From NCBI GenBank assembly GCA_025331565.1, contig JAFREQ010000026.1, forward strand, positions 5,570,501 to 5,634,500: DNA of 64,000 bases, written 5' to 3'. Below are positions 25,901 to 38,743 of this stretch, piece by piece; within the stretch, counting starts at the first letter, position 1, and every line of letters begins with the position of its first letter. A program made the translations under genes and the position numbers. Below the pieces are notes generated by a model. The model did no database searches. It worked only from the letters and a program-made list of their open reading frames with translations, and was not told the DNA's origin. The stretch comes from Holacanthus passer (lineage: Eukaryota > Chordata > Actinopteri > Pomacanthidae).

Positions 25901-28900
25901 GTAGCTATCAGACTCACTTCCTCCATAAGTGCTTTGCAACTCACTCAGCTGCCATTATCATTAACCCCCCCTCACTACCCTCTCCTGTCACATGACCTGC
26001 CTGTGTGACCTCACTTCCTTCTCTGAAATTGGTTCTGAAATTTCTGAACTTCTTTTTTCATTTTTGTTTCAAAAACCTAAAATTTGATTATATAAACATT
26101 TGAAACAATGATAATTATTATTCCTGCAAGTACTGATCCTTAAATATGTTTTGATTTTGCATTTACAGACTTTGCATTTATTACAATCTACATCGTAGTT
26201 TGTTTTTTTAATGCATTTTTAGAGAACCAGCTGGTGTGTAAATGCAGAAACATATGAATGAATGACTGATGTTATTAATCTGAGGTTCACATTAGTCACC
26301 TGAAGGTTTATGAAACAGAAATGACTGTAAGCTCCCTCCAACTTTGATCCTTCATTGCCTTTCTCTCTTCATCATGTGACGCTGGGTTTGTTATTGTGTC
26401 ACTCATGATTTATTTTGTTCTTCAGATGTTCGTTGATAACTTTCAGACGGCTAAAGAAGCTTTGAGCGCCGCGACAGCTCAAGCGGCGGAGAAGGCAGCT
26501 TCCAGCGTTCGAGACTTCGCCCAGAAGAGTTTCCGTCTTTCCATGGACATCAAGCTGAAGGCTCCACTCATCCTCATCCCCCAGTCTTCCACCTCCCACA
26601 ATGCCGTGGTGGTGGATCTGGGTCTGATCACAGTGGGAAACAGCTTCTGTCTGTTGCCCTCTGAAGGTTTCTCTGTGCCGGTGGTTGTGGAGAAGTTGGA
26701 CGTCCAGCTGACTCAGCTGAAACTTTCAAGGTATCGTTAGTATAGTTATAGTATATGTTACGACCCATGATGGTAGACCTAGGGGTAAAAGGGAAGCAAC
26801 ACAACGCCAAGATGGAAAAGTTGGCAAAAAGCTGTTTATTGGTAAAATGAAATAGATTTAACCAAGGAAAACACAAGGCAAGCAGGGGGAGGCAGCGGAT
26901 AATAAAATAAGACAAAGATAAACTCAGGCCCGAGCAACCCCACCCCGCTGTTTACTAAAAAGGGAATAACGAGGAAAACTGAAAGAGTGACGTATTAAAC
27001 AACGACCGAATGACTGAATAACATAAACTAGCAAGCACACTTAGCAAACTCCGCCCCAGGACAACACACACGAGTGCCTCACGATTGCACTCACCTCTTT
27101 AAGGACAAGTTACAATCTACAAACTACAAAACGAGATCTCCCAGAGATCTAACCTAACACAAATGACGAGCTAACGAGAGGCACGTAGCGCAGAGGCGGA
27201 CTGCTCACATTAAATCACAGCCGCGCACTGGCGATCACACACAGAGTTTAAATAACTTCCGGGGCTGAGGGGGCTGGAGCTGAGGCCCGGGAGGAGCGGG
27301 CCAGCTGGTGTCACCTGGTTGGCCGACGAACAACGATGCCGGGAGGAAAACCCCGGATGGGAGGCAAACCCAGCGTAGGGAGTCCCTGATGACGTGATCC
27401 TCAGCCGCCACTGTCAACTTAAAGGGGATGGGTTAGACGAAGCAAATGCAATTACTACCCAGGCCCGTAACAGTATATAGTTTTGACCTCACAGGGCAGA
27501 AATAACAGATTTATTCATTACCCCTGGTACACTATATAGACAACGCATTGGAAAACAGAATAATTAAATATAGAAACTGTGAGCTGCATCAAAATATGAT
27601 GATGACCAAGTGGACAACAACCGAAAGCTGATTAAATGTTGAATAAATGTGTTTTCAGAACCACACTGAAGCGAGACTCCTCTCAGCTGGACATTGAGAT
27701 CCTCAAGCCAATCAACTTAGAGTTGCTTGTCACCAGGAACCTGGCTGCTTCCTGGTTCACCAAGATCCCTGGAGTCCAGGTCCAGGGAGTCCTCCGATCC
27801 CTCAATGTAGGTCACACGTTTGTTGTTTTTTAGACTGTGGTTTAAATGTTTTTCAGAGGAAGATGTGAAACTGTGTTGTGTGTTCATCAGATGAGTCTGG
27901 GTGAGGAAGATCTTGGTGTGCTGATGAAGATCCTGGTGGAGAACATTGGGGAGGGGAGTAAAGAGCACAGCATGGATGTCAAAAGACAGGTTGCTCAAGG
28001 TATCTTTACTCTCCATGCATGCTGGGAAATCTGACAGAAAGTCATTACGTTTCAACTCTGTAACGCTGCATCCGCTCTTGTAATACTTATGCATAATACC
28101 TCATGTTACCTTAATGTTCGTTGTTGCTTAATATTATCTTTATTTAGCCATGATCAGGCACTAAAAGAAAACCTGAAGACAGAGAAATCCGTGTTTTCAC
28201 GACTGATTTTCTTCCACAGAGAAGTCAGTGCTTGCTGAGAAGCAGGTGGAGGTGGTGTCGTTACAGACGGGGTCTTATGGAGTGTTGCCCGCCACCAATG
28301 GAAGTCTGACTGAAAACACAATCAACATTCTCCTCAACTTTGAAATCAAAGAGGTATGACATCTGCATATGATATGAGAAGTTTGAATCATACTTTTCTT
28401 CTGTGTTGATGTAGAAGTCGTCTTCCGCCTGTCAGTCACAGCCCAGTTGACCCAAAAATTAAACCATACAAACCTACCACTCTTCCAGCACCCAATGTCT
28501 GGAAAACAGCAGAAATCCAAAAACTAAAAGATGACTCATGATACTGTACTCGTGATCAGGAATCATTCGACTTGATTGTCTCTACATTAGTCAGTTTGCT
28601 CTGATTATTCCTTCAACGTGGCGGCCTTCTTCCGACCACCCTGCAGGTATTTTGTTCATCTGATTCTGTTTTTCTGTTTCATCTTCAAGGTGTTACTGAC
28701 CCTGAAGAAGCCCACAGAGCAGAAAGAGTCACCGTTCCTGGTCTTTAATGTTGCTCACCTGGGCATTGACACCAAAGTCAGGAAGTACGACATGTGCGCC
28801 ACAATGTACATCAACAAGATCACCATGAAGTGCCTGGAGTTCAAAGGTCAGAGCCTCTCATCAGACCATGGTTAAATGGTTATTATCCTGCTTCTGTGAA

Positions 28901-31900
28901 TGAAGGGTTGTTACGTTTGTTGTTTTCTATGGTGCCCTTTAGTCTTTCCTATGATGTACTGTAAAGTTTTCTATGGTGTACCTTAGTGCTCTCTCTGGTA
29001 GGGTTAGGTATGATAGAGTTTTCTATGGTGAACTATGGTGCTTTTATGACATCCTGGTGTCCCAACTTGTACCTGTTTGGACAGGAAGCAACAGGGGTTC
29101 TGGTACATGCAGTCAAACACATAAACATGTACAGCAGTGTTGGCTTTGACTGTATGTTTTCTGGTTTCATCTTTTGTCAGACTCAAGTGGTGAGCCACTT
29201 TGTCTTATCAGCTCTTCAGTGGAGTCAGGACCTGAACTGCTCAAAGTGCAGTATTTCAAGGTGATAACAGTAACTCACATTTCATCTGATTACCTGTTGA
29301 GATACACAGGTGTGCTATCGTATATGAGAGCTGAACTTCCTGTTCCATGTTTCCTTAGGCTGACCGCTCAGGGCCAAACTTCTCCACAGTGTACAAGAAC
29401 ACCGAACAGATGATCAACGTGAGTTCATCTGTACACACACATTGATCATTAGTACATGTGTTTGTTTTTGCAGTGTCAGCCATCATCATCAAGTTTTCTG
29501 ATCACGTCACTTAATGTTTGTGTGCGAAATAAACACTCTTTGGCTCTGACTGGTGGTCAGATGAACAATGACAGTGTGGCTGACAGAGGTACAGCCTGAT
29601 GATTGTTGTGTAATACTTTATTTGAATGTTCCGTCATTTCCTTAAAAGTCTAAGCAATGCTTTTGAAAGAACTCTAAGTTAGTACTGACTATAGGGGAAA
29701 TAGGGTTTTGCTTGAAAGAAGTCTTTTAAACCTGTTCAGCTGACTTGCTGTGCTCTTTCTCTAAGACTCTAAGAGAGGTTGTACACTTACAATTAGTTGA
29801 AATTGATTAATTTGAGGATGAGCAATTGAGCTTTGTTCTTGTTTCCCCAGTAATTAGTACTAAACTACAGAAATATTTCCTAGAAATTTCTTGAAAATTA
29901 TTCTGAAATCACAGACATGTTAAGTATTACAGATTATTATTATACTCACCGACTCTCCAGGTGACCTTCACCTCTCTCGACCTCATGCTTCACACTGAGG
30001 CTCTGCTATCAGCCATTGACTTCCTGTCGACAGCGCTGTCTTCTGGCACCGTTTCGTTTCCAGAGAGAGAGATCAAACCGAAGACAGAGGACAAGGCGGT
30101 GTCTGCACTGCACTGTGGGTCTAAAGGTCTGGACAGTTTCCTCAAAATCATGAACTAGAACTCAACATTTTAGCCTGTCTTTAATGTGCCATGTTTTTGT
30201 GTTTCCTGTCAGCCAACCTGGTGTCACTTGCAGACAGTGAGGTCATTGACCTGAAGGTGATGATGACACTGGGAGCCTTCAATGTCCTGGTGTGTGACCA
30301 GAGCTGCAACATGGCCGACATTAAGATCCAAGGTACCAATCACAGCTGAGTTTTTGTCTGCTGTCGTTCATCGACACTAACCCGGGTTAACTTAATTTTA
30401 TGTGTCCTTCAGGTATTAGTGGCTCTTTGCTGATGCAAGGACCACAAACTCATATTTCAGCCCACCTAAGAGATTTCATCGTCCTCAACGTTGATCCCAA
30501 AAGCATCCACAAGAAGGTCAGTCAGTTGTCATATTGTGTTAATGCTGATAAGATAAGATATACCTTTAGTCCTCCCATTATGGGGAAATTTACATTGATT
30601 ACGCTTATCGAGAACACCTTTAATCAGAAACATCAGAATCAGTTATTTTTACTAGCTCATTCAACTGTTAGCTATCTATTCACGTATCTCCCTTTGCCCA
30701 CTGCCATCAAGTCTGATGATATTTTACTTCATACATCTTACATAAACCTGTTTTCATTGGCTTCTGAAAGTTCCCCTTGCGAATTTAGTGTTAAATGAGT
30801 TCACGCCTCAAGAACATATGAGAGAGATTTAGGATTTGAGTCCCACAATGGGGAAATTTACGGTGTACAGCAGCAAAGAGGATAGAGTAGATAAATAGTA
30901 GGGCTGTCAAAACTGACTCGTTAACACGGATTAATCCATCATCGTGATTAATCTGATTAAAATTTTAACACAATTAACCCATCTGCAGAGCAGAATGACT
31001 CAAAATCCCTGAAACGTCTCTGGCAACGCATTTCGGGCAGTTTGTCCGAGTAGTTACTGTCGCGCATGCCACCGTGCATGTGCAAATGGGCATTTGATCC
31101 GGTAGTGACCAGTGTTGTTTTCGACGATGACGAAATTGTTTTGTTGACACCCCTTTTTTCATGACGATAACGAGACGGTGACGAGCTAAACATGGTTCTT
31201 TGATGACTAAAACATGACGAGTCGTGTGTGAGTTTTCGTTGACGAGACGAGACTGGACGTACATGTTAGTGGGTGGTCTGTCAGACGTTTAAAACGCAGG
31301 ACATTTCTGCCTATTGTGCATCTGTCAGTCAAAGGCTAAAAAGTATCAGCAATGCTGCTGCATCCTGTCTTTGTTTGGTCCCGCCCACCTCCTGGCATGG
31401 CAACACACCGGTCACAACACACACCGGTCACTAGTCACACGCACAACAACACACCGGTCACTAGTCACACGCACAACAACACACCGGCCACTAGTCACAC
31501 ACACAACACACCGGTCACTAGTCACACACACAAAACACACCGGTCACTAGTCACACACAAAACACACCGGTCACTAGTCACACACAACACACTGGTCACT
31601 AGTCACACTCACAGACACGCAATTTTGTTTATTAATTCATTGATGGACCATGGCAACAGCGTCAACAAAGGGGCTTGAACAAATTTAAGTTGAACTATAG
31701 AGATAAAAGGTTTCTGCCCAACAGCAATGAAGTACAGCACGGCAGCATTGCATCTCCATCAATGGGAAAGTCTCGGCACGAGCTGTCAATCTGTAAGGAA
31801 TCTGGTTCTTATGCAAAAGCCTTAAGGTTAACTGTTGTTTTATGAATTGCAACACTCGATACAACCTGTCAACCTTGATTCCAATTTCCAAAACTTATTG

Positions 31901-34900
31901 ACATAAATTAATTTGTTAAAAGACTAAAACTTTTTTTTTTTTTTTTTTACTAAAACTGACTAAAACTAGACTAAAACCTTTTTGAGTTTTTGTCGACTAA
32001 AACTGGACTAAAACTATCACGTATAGAAATGACTAAAATGTGACTAAAACTAATAAGCATTCTCATCCAAAAGACTAAGACTAAAACTAAAACTAAGATG
32101 GCTGCCAAAAACAACACTGGTCGTGACAGAACCAACCAACTCGATATGGAAGAAGCTAAACAGCACGTTGGCCCCCTCGATGGGAAATTTGATTTGATTC
32201 GTGATTAATCGAAATTAATCCACAGCAACCCTGTGATTAATCTAATTAAAAAATTTAATCGTTTGACAACACTAATAAATAGTAAATAAAAAAATCAAAA
32301 AGTATTAGCAATTTAAACAGGCTAAAAAAATATTAACTTGCAAGAGAAATATATGAACAATATATACATTATAGACGGGGCATTGAATTAAGATAAGATG
32401 AAATGAAATATTAACACAACAATAATAAGAGTAAGGTTCGTATAATACAAACTACATTGGACAAACTAACCTAGATAACTTCAGACTACTCTGAACCAGC
32501 CCTGATGTCAAGAGTTACCATGGACTACCCTGGAGTGCCTCAGACTCTTATGAACTGCCCTGTGCTGCCACCGATGATGCTAGAATCCTGTTAGGGATGC
32601 AGAGGGTACCAACTGGGAGTACCCTAGCATAGTCTGGATTACCTCAAACTACCCTGGACTACTTCAGATTACTTCAGATCAGACTAGATTACCCCTGACC
32701 ACCTTAAGATCTCACAGACTACTCTAGACTCCCTCAGACTACCATGGACTACCCCAGACTACTCTAAATTATCTCAGACTACCCTGAACTCACTCAGACT
32801 AGCACAAACTACCTCAGACTACCATGGACATACTCAGACTACACTGTACTACCCTACACTACCTTGGACTACCACAGATGACTTAAAATATACATAAACT
32901 TCTTTATAATACATGAGACTGTCCAGGAGTCCTTAGATGACCCATAAGTACCATGAAGGGACACTACCCAGGACTGTCCTTAAACAGTCTGGACTACATC
33001 AGACTGCCTCAGATTACTTCTGTCCTTTGCTGCTGCAGTCAGGTTGAATAAAGGTCTCCTTCTTGTCCATCAGGCAATCTCCATCATGGGTGATGAGGTA
33101 TTCAGCTTCACCATGAATCTGACTCCGAACGCCACAGAAGGCGCCGGTTACACTGACACCTCCAAAACTGATGGCAGAGTGAAGTTGAGCGTAGGCTGCA
33201 TCCAGGTTGTTTACCTGCACAAGTTTGTCATGTCTCTGCTGGTAAGTTTCTCAAAGCGGAGTTAGAATGCCTGAAAGTGTTTGCTGTGCTAAAGAATTAT
33301 TCTAATGTGATTTTAATGTTTACTTTGTTTTTTTACTTATTTACTTATTTTTTTACTTACACGGTTATTACAGTTCTGTGATCTCAGATTTGTGTTAATT
33401 TTTGTCAGTTTAGGTTTAGTTTTTGTATTTATTGTCAGTTTGAGAAAGTGTCAGAAACCAAGAGATCCACTGATACTTAAAACAAATTAGTTATTTGCTC
33501 CAAAAAGCTTGAAACTGCAACAATGCCGCTGTCCTTCGTTGAAGTAACTCTTGTTCTGCTCTTAGAACAGATAAGCTATTTTGTTTGATTGCATCAGGTT
33601 TTGTAAATGCATGCAATACATGAAGCCATTTTGAGTTATTTGCAGGTTTAAGTAATTTTTTTTTTTACATAGTTTTTGGCATTTTGTTCCTTAATTGATG
33701 GAGATGGTAGAAATACAGACAGGAGTTAATGGAGAGACAGTAGGGTATGTGACATGCAACAAAAGTTCCCCAATTGGGAATCAAACCTGGGACGTTAAGT
33801 TTATGTATTTATGTGCCTTAATCATTAGGCACGGGGCCCCCTACATTTTTATAGTAGTTTGTTTTTCAAAAACATAAGTTTTAGACAGATGATTTATCTT
33901 ATTTAGATGATTTATGTTATTTATTTATGACAAATGTCATAAAACATTTTTAATGCAGATTTATTTTTAATCTTGGATTTAAATTTAAGAGTCAATAACA
34001 TAATAAGTGGACTACATTTATATAGCAAGTTTTTTGGCACTGAGCCAAAGCCGACCCAAACCAGTTTTCATTGTTCTGTGTCTTTTCATTCAGAACTTCA
34101 CCAACAACTTCCAGACGGCTAAAGATGCTTTGAGCACTGCGACAGCTCAGGCAGCGGAGAAGGCGGCATCCAGTGTTCGAGACTTTGCCCAGAAGAGTTT
34201 TCGTCTGTCCATGGACATCAATCTGAAGGCTCCACTCATCATCATCCCCCAGTCTTCCACCTCCCACAATGCACTTGTGATGGACCTGGGTTTGATCACG
34301 GTGAGAAACAGTTTCTCTCTGCTTCCCGTCGACGGATGCCCACTGCCAGCTTGCATCGACAACATGGACGTCCAGCTGACGCATCTCAAACTCTCCAGGT
34401 AAGTTAGTCGTTTCAGATTCAAGGATCTGCTTCAGATTCAATAACCTCAAACCAAAGACTCTGCAGCATTTTTCAAGGACTGAAGATGTTAACACCAAGA
34501 CAAGTTTAGAACCTAAACTCAGTATTCCACATTGTTCTTTTTTTGTATATTCAATATGAACAACTGGATTAGAAATTAAACATTTCTTTGGAAAAATCAT
34601 GCTTATCTTGACTTGTATAAATAAACCATGTATGACATTACCCAATAATCACTCATTTTCATTGAAACTCTGTTTCCCTGTTGTTTATCAGGACCTGTGT
34701 GGACCAGGCCTTGGGTCAACCCGACACCGAGCTGCTGGAACCAGTAAACCTGCGTCTGAACATCAAGAGGAACCTGGCAGCTTCCTGGTACAAGAAGATG
34801 GTCACCGTGGAGATAAATGGAGATCTGAAGCCCATGAAGGTAGGAGGAGGAAGAGGAGGACCAGTGCGAGGACAAGGTCCTCATGGGCTGGAAAACCTTC

Positions 34901-37900
34901 AGCTCAGCTTGTCCTGATAGGAAAATCAGAGAATGACCAGTACTGATGGTGGTTTTTAGTTTAAATAACTGATCAGACTGGTACTTTGTATGGGCTGATC
35001 TTATGGGGTGATTTTTTAGCGTTTTGTTTTACTGATCATTTTGTTCATTTTCTTGTTTTATTCTCATATAAACTCTGCTCATCCATCCAGTGGCTATTCA
35101 CTCTTTGGTATTATCTGTTACACTTTGTGTAAAACAGAATATGAAACAATAAGTTTTAGGTTGGAAAATTTAAGGGATCTTCCAATGACCACAGTGGGTG
35201 ATTTTGTTTTTGACTGAAGTTAGTTGAAATATCTGTCAGTTTATCCAGTATCATTGTCTCTCCACAGAGTAATGCAGAAGGATCCCTCCATGTCACTCAG
35301 AGCTTATTATTAAAGAACAAAGCATATATGAATATTACTGTGATACCAGACAACTTACTTACTTTCCAATCTTGTTTTTGCAACCAGTTGACATGTACAC
35401 CACCAAAGGTACAGTTTGCTCCGAGGATAATCTTCTCCTATAGTGTTAAAGTGTAGCATCACGAGTCTCCTCTGTAGTGAATTCAATTTGTCTGTAGTGA
35501 TCAGACGTGTGATAGACTGTAGACATTCCTACCAGGACCAGGGTTGTGTCGAATGGTGATCGGCTTTGAAGTGATGATCACTGATTGTTTTTTTTTTTCC
35601 CCCTGCTGATATTAAGAAACTAAACCGTTCTAGAAAATTATATCTAAACTCTGCTCCCTGCTGTCCATCCAGATGTTTGAGTTGGAGTGGCAGGTCTGAT
35701 GACTCTGCTCCTTAAATTTATGCAACCTGTTTGCAAACCTTTTCCATCTATCAATCCTGATGAGTGCACTGTGCAATCTGACAAAACCCTGTAACTCCAT
35801 TATCCATCTGCCTGCTCACAAAAGCTTTGCTCTTCCAACGCGGATCAGCGTCCACAGTATCCAGCTGCATTGTGGCTGCTGGCAGTCTCAGTGTTAATGA
35901 ATGCACACAGAGGGATTCACAAGTGTATTTCGGGATTTATATATAAATGACTTTCCCCGTAAAAATAGTTTTCCAATTCACGAATATCCAAGAATATTTA
36001 TTGTTGTATATGACTGTAAAAACAGTTTACATATAAAAAGGAAGGATTGCAAATGTATTTCTGATGCACACTTGAATATTTCTCGTTTTACATATATTGT
36101 TGGAAAACACCCACACACAAATACAGTTAAGTTTACAAATGAAGAACAGGTTGTAAATGCAAGTTCAACAGTTTGTATATGTTATATAATGTTTGTATAT
36201 GTTATATAATGTTTTTGATGAAAATTGCTATTACCTTCACTTTCACAGACATATTTTACTTTTCCTTCAGCCTCTTAGAGGCTGATATGAGAGCATAGAG
36301 GTGATTCACAGCTGTTATCAGTAGGTTGGTGTTTGTGTCTGTGATGAGCACTGTGTCTGTACTGTACTGTAGGTGGAGCTGAGTCAGGATGACTTGAAAG
36401 TGCTGCTGAGGATCCTGATGGAAAATCTGGGAGAGGCCGGCAGTTTGGAGCCCGCTGTCCTGAGACAGGAGACCAGTGTGCAGCTCCGAGCATCTGGAGG
36501 CCCCACAACAGGTCAAACAGACAGAAACAGATTTATGTTGATATGTTCATATTTACATTTTGAGAATTATCCAAACTGAAATTAGTTCAGCTTCTGTCTC
36601 TCAGCTGATGAATGCTGTTGAGATTTTTCATTCTTGATCCTTTCCAGAGTTTTGTTGATGTGATCTGTGTTTATGAGTTCAGGTGATGTTGGGAAGCTGA
36701 CTGTAAGCGGAGAGGAAGAGGAGGACGAAGCTCAGGAGACTATGAAGTTTAACTTCAGCATCGAGTCTCTTGGTCTGGTTCTGTACCGCAACGACCCAAA
36801 GCAGGTCAGTCAGCACATAAAGAGCGGCTGCTGATGGGTTTTATTCAAACTCCTGGATTAGAGTTTTAAAGGTTCTGGGTGTGTTTGCTTCTGATGTACC
36901 GATTAAAGAAACCCATGGAAGGCTGATGGAAGACAAGTTAGCAGAACTACTAAACCATCTCTCTGAAGCAAAGTTTTCTTCTGCTTTCCTGAGCTATCAT
37001 GTCCAGCAGTGATGTGGATCTTTAATGAGCACTGCCCATCAGGCCTGGATAAAGCTGCACCTACTAAGAGTAGATTGGCTCCTGTGAACAATTCCTTGAC
37101 AACAGTGTTTTAAATGAACCTCTGGCAGAGTTTAGCATTCCACCACAAATCTACCCATTAACAACTTCACTCGCATTATTTAAAAGCCTTGAAATGTCAG
37201 ACCTCAGCTGTATAAAAATGCATGGCAGATAATGTTGTATAACTGAATGCTGGCAAAACAGAAGTTCTTCTTTCTGCCCCAGCTGCCAATAAAGAGCTCC
37301 ATCACCAATAGGAATCTGAGGTCCTCTGATCAGGGTTTGTTATTTTGTTCTTCACTCCGGGCTCAAGACAAAAGGAGAGCTTTTCAGGTTCTTACTCTCT
37401 AAGATCTGTGGACACCTTTAAGAAGCGGCTCAAGACCTACCTGTTTACATTTTTGTTTAGTTGTTAGTGTGTTATTTAAGCTATACTTAAATTATACTTA
37501 ATACTTTTTATATTTGTAGTGTGCATGTGTCTTTATGACTGCATTTCATGTTTGATGCAGTACTTGCTTTTTGTCTTTTATTTTGGAGAAAGGTGCTAAA
37601 TGAATAAATAAATACTCAGTTACTCTACTTTTCAAGTTAAGTCTTATTTAAACAGTTGTGAATTAAAGAATATTTCTCACATCTCAGCTGATAGAAAAGC
37701 TGAACTATGAAAATCATTGGTCCCTGTTTTCACAGTTTTTTAAAATCTTTGTCATAAATACCAACACATTTCTGTATTTGTTTTGAAAAAAAAAATCTGA
37801 GTCACTTGAATCATGCTCAGTTGGTCCAGGATCAGGAATCTGGTCATTGAATCTTATGTTGGATTTTTGTTTCTGTTCTCTGCAGCCATCAGACCTGCAG

Positions 37901-38692
37901 CACCATGAGAACCTCAGACTTGGTGAGTTTGCTCTTCACCTGCTGAAAACTTCAGGGAAGATCCTGATCAACGGCAGCATGGAGGTGACCACTGTCCTCA
38001 CCGCCTGCACGCTGGACGACCTGAGAATGGGCATGGAGAGGGTGACCTCACGGTAGGAGCCACATGTTGGGGATCAACTTAATGGGCAGTTTGGCTATTG
38101 ATGATAATTAATAATTATCTGAAATAGTAAATAATATCCTATTAAATAATAGGATCTGATATACATCAGATCACCTCGGGGCACCACCCTTAACAGTACA
38201 CTGCATCACACAGGGCACCGTTATGTTGGGAAAATGATGTCACTTCGTTGTTACAGTTTCATAAAATGAAGGATTTCTGAGTTCTTGGCAGAGTAGATGT
38301 TGACATTATTCATTCTTGTACCACATTAAATAATAATAATTTTACTTTATTGATCTCCTTGGGGAAATTCCTTCTCTGCATTTCACCTGTCCTATTCATA
38401 GTTAACCTTTGAACTATACATACTAGGAGCAGAGGGCTGCCACGGTGCAGCGCCTGGGGAGCAGTCAGGGTTAAGGGCCTTGCTCAGGGGCCCACAGTGG
38501 TGGTGTCTGGGACAAGCAGTTGCTCTCACTTTCCCACCTCAACCTCTTGCCAGTCCAGGGACGCGAACCGGCGACGCACCAGTTGCAAGTTCGCTTCACA
38601 AACCACTGCCCAAAAGACACAGCATGTATATTTCCAAGCATTTATTAACACATAACAAAAGCAGAACACATACTAGTCTGACATGTGCTTTA

Positions 38693-38743
<51 letters not shown>

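Larger units (their letters stand above)
30899..32274. mobile_element. hAT-like transposon (outer), AT-rich ends
   Basis: Ends TAGGGCTGTCAAA and TTTGACAACACTA are inverted repeats (11 of 13), with a perfect 8-bp TSD ataaatag (30891-30898 and 32275-32282). It is non-coding and split by the inner element 31110-32119. Confidence 0.82.

Noticed and set aside
31314..31678. Thr/His-rich open frames
   Set aside because: They are translations of the minisatellite within a hAT element.
31395..33012. CRISPR-like spacing of repeats
   Set aside because: Eukaryotic minisatellite and degenerate array; repeats are not conserved units with unique spacers.
33992..34645. 217-codon open frame on the - strand
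   Set aside because: It lies antisense over exon 42 and mirrors its conserved coding; no independent homology.
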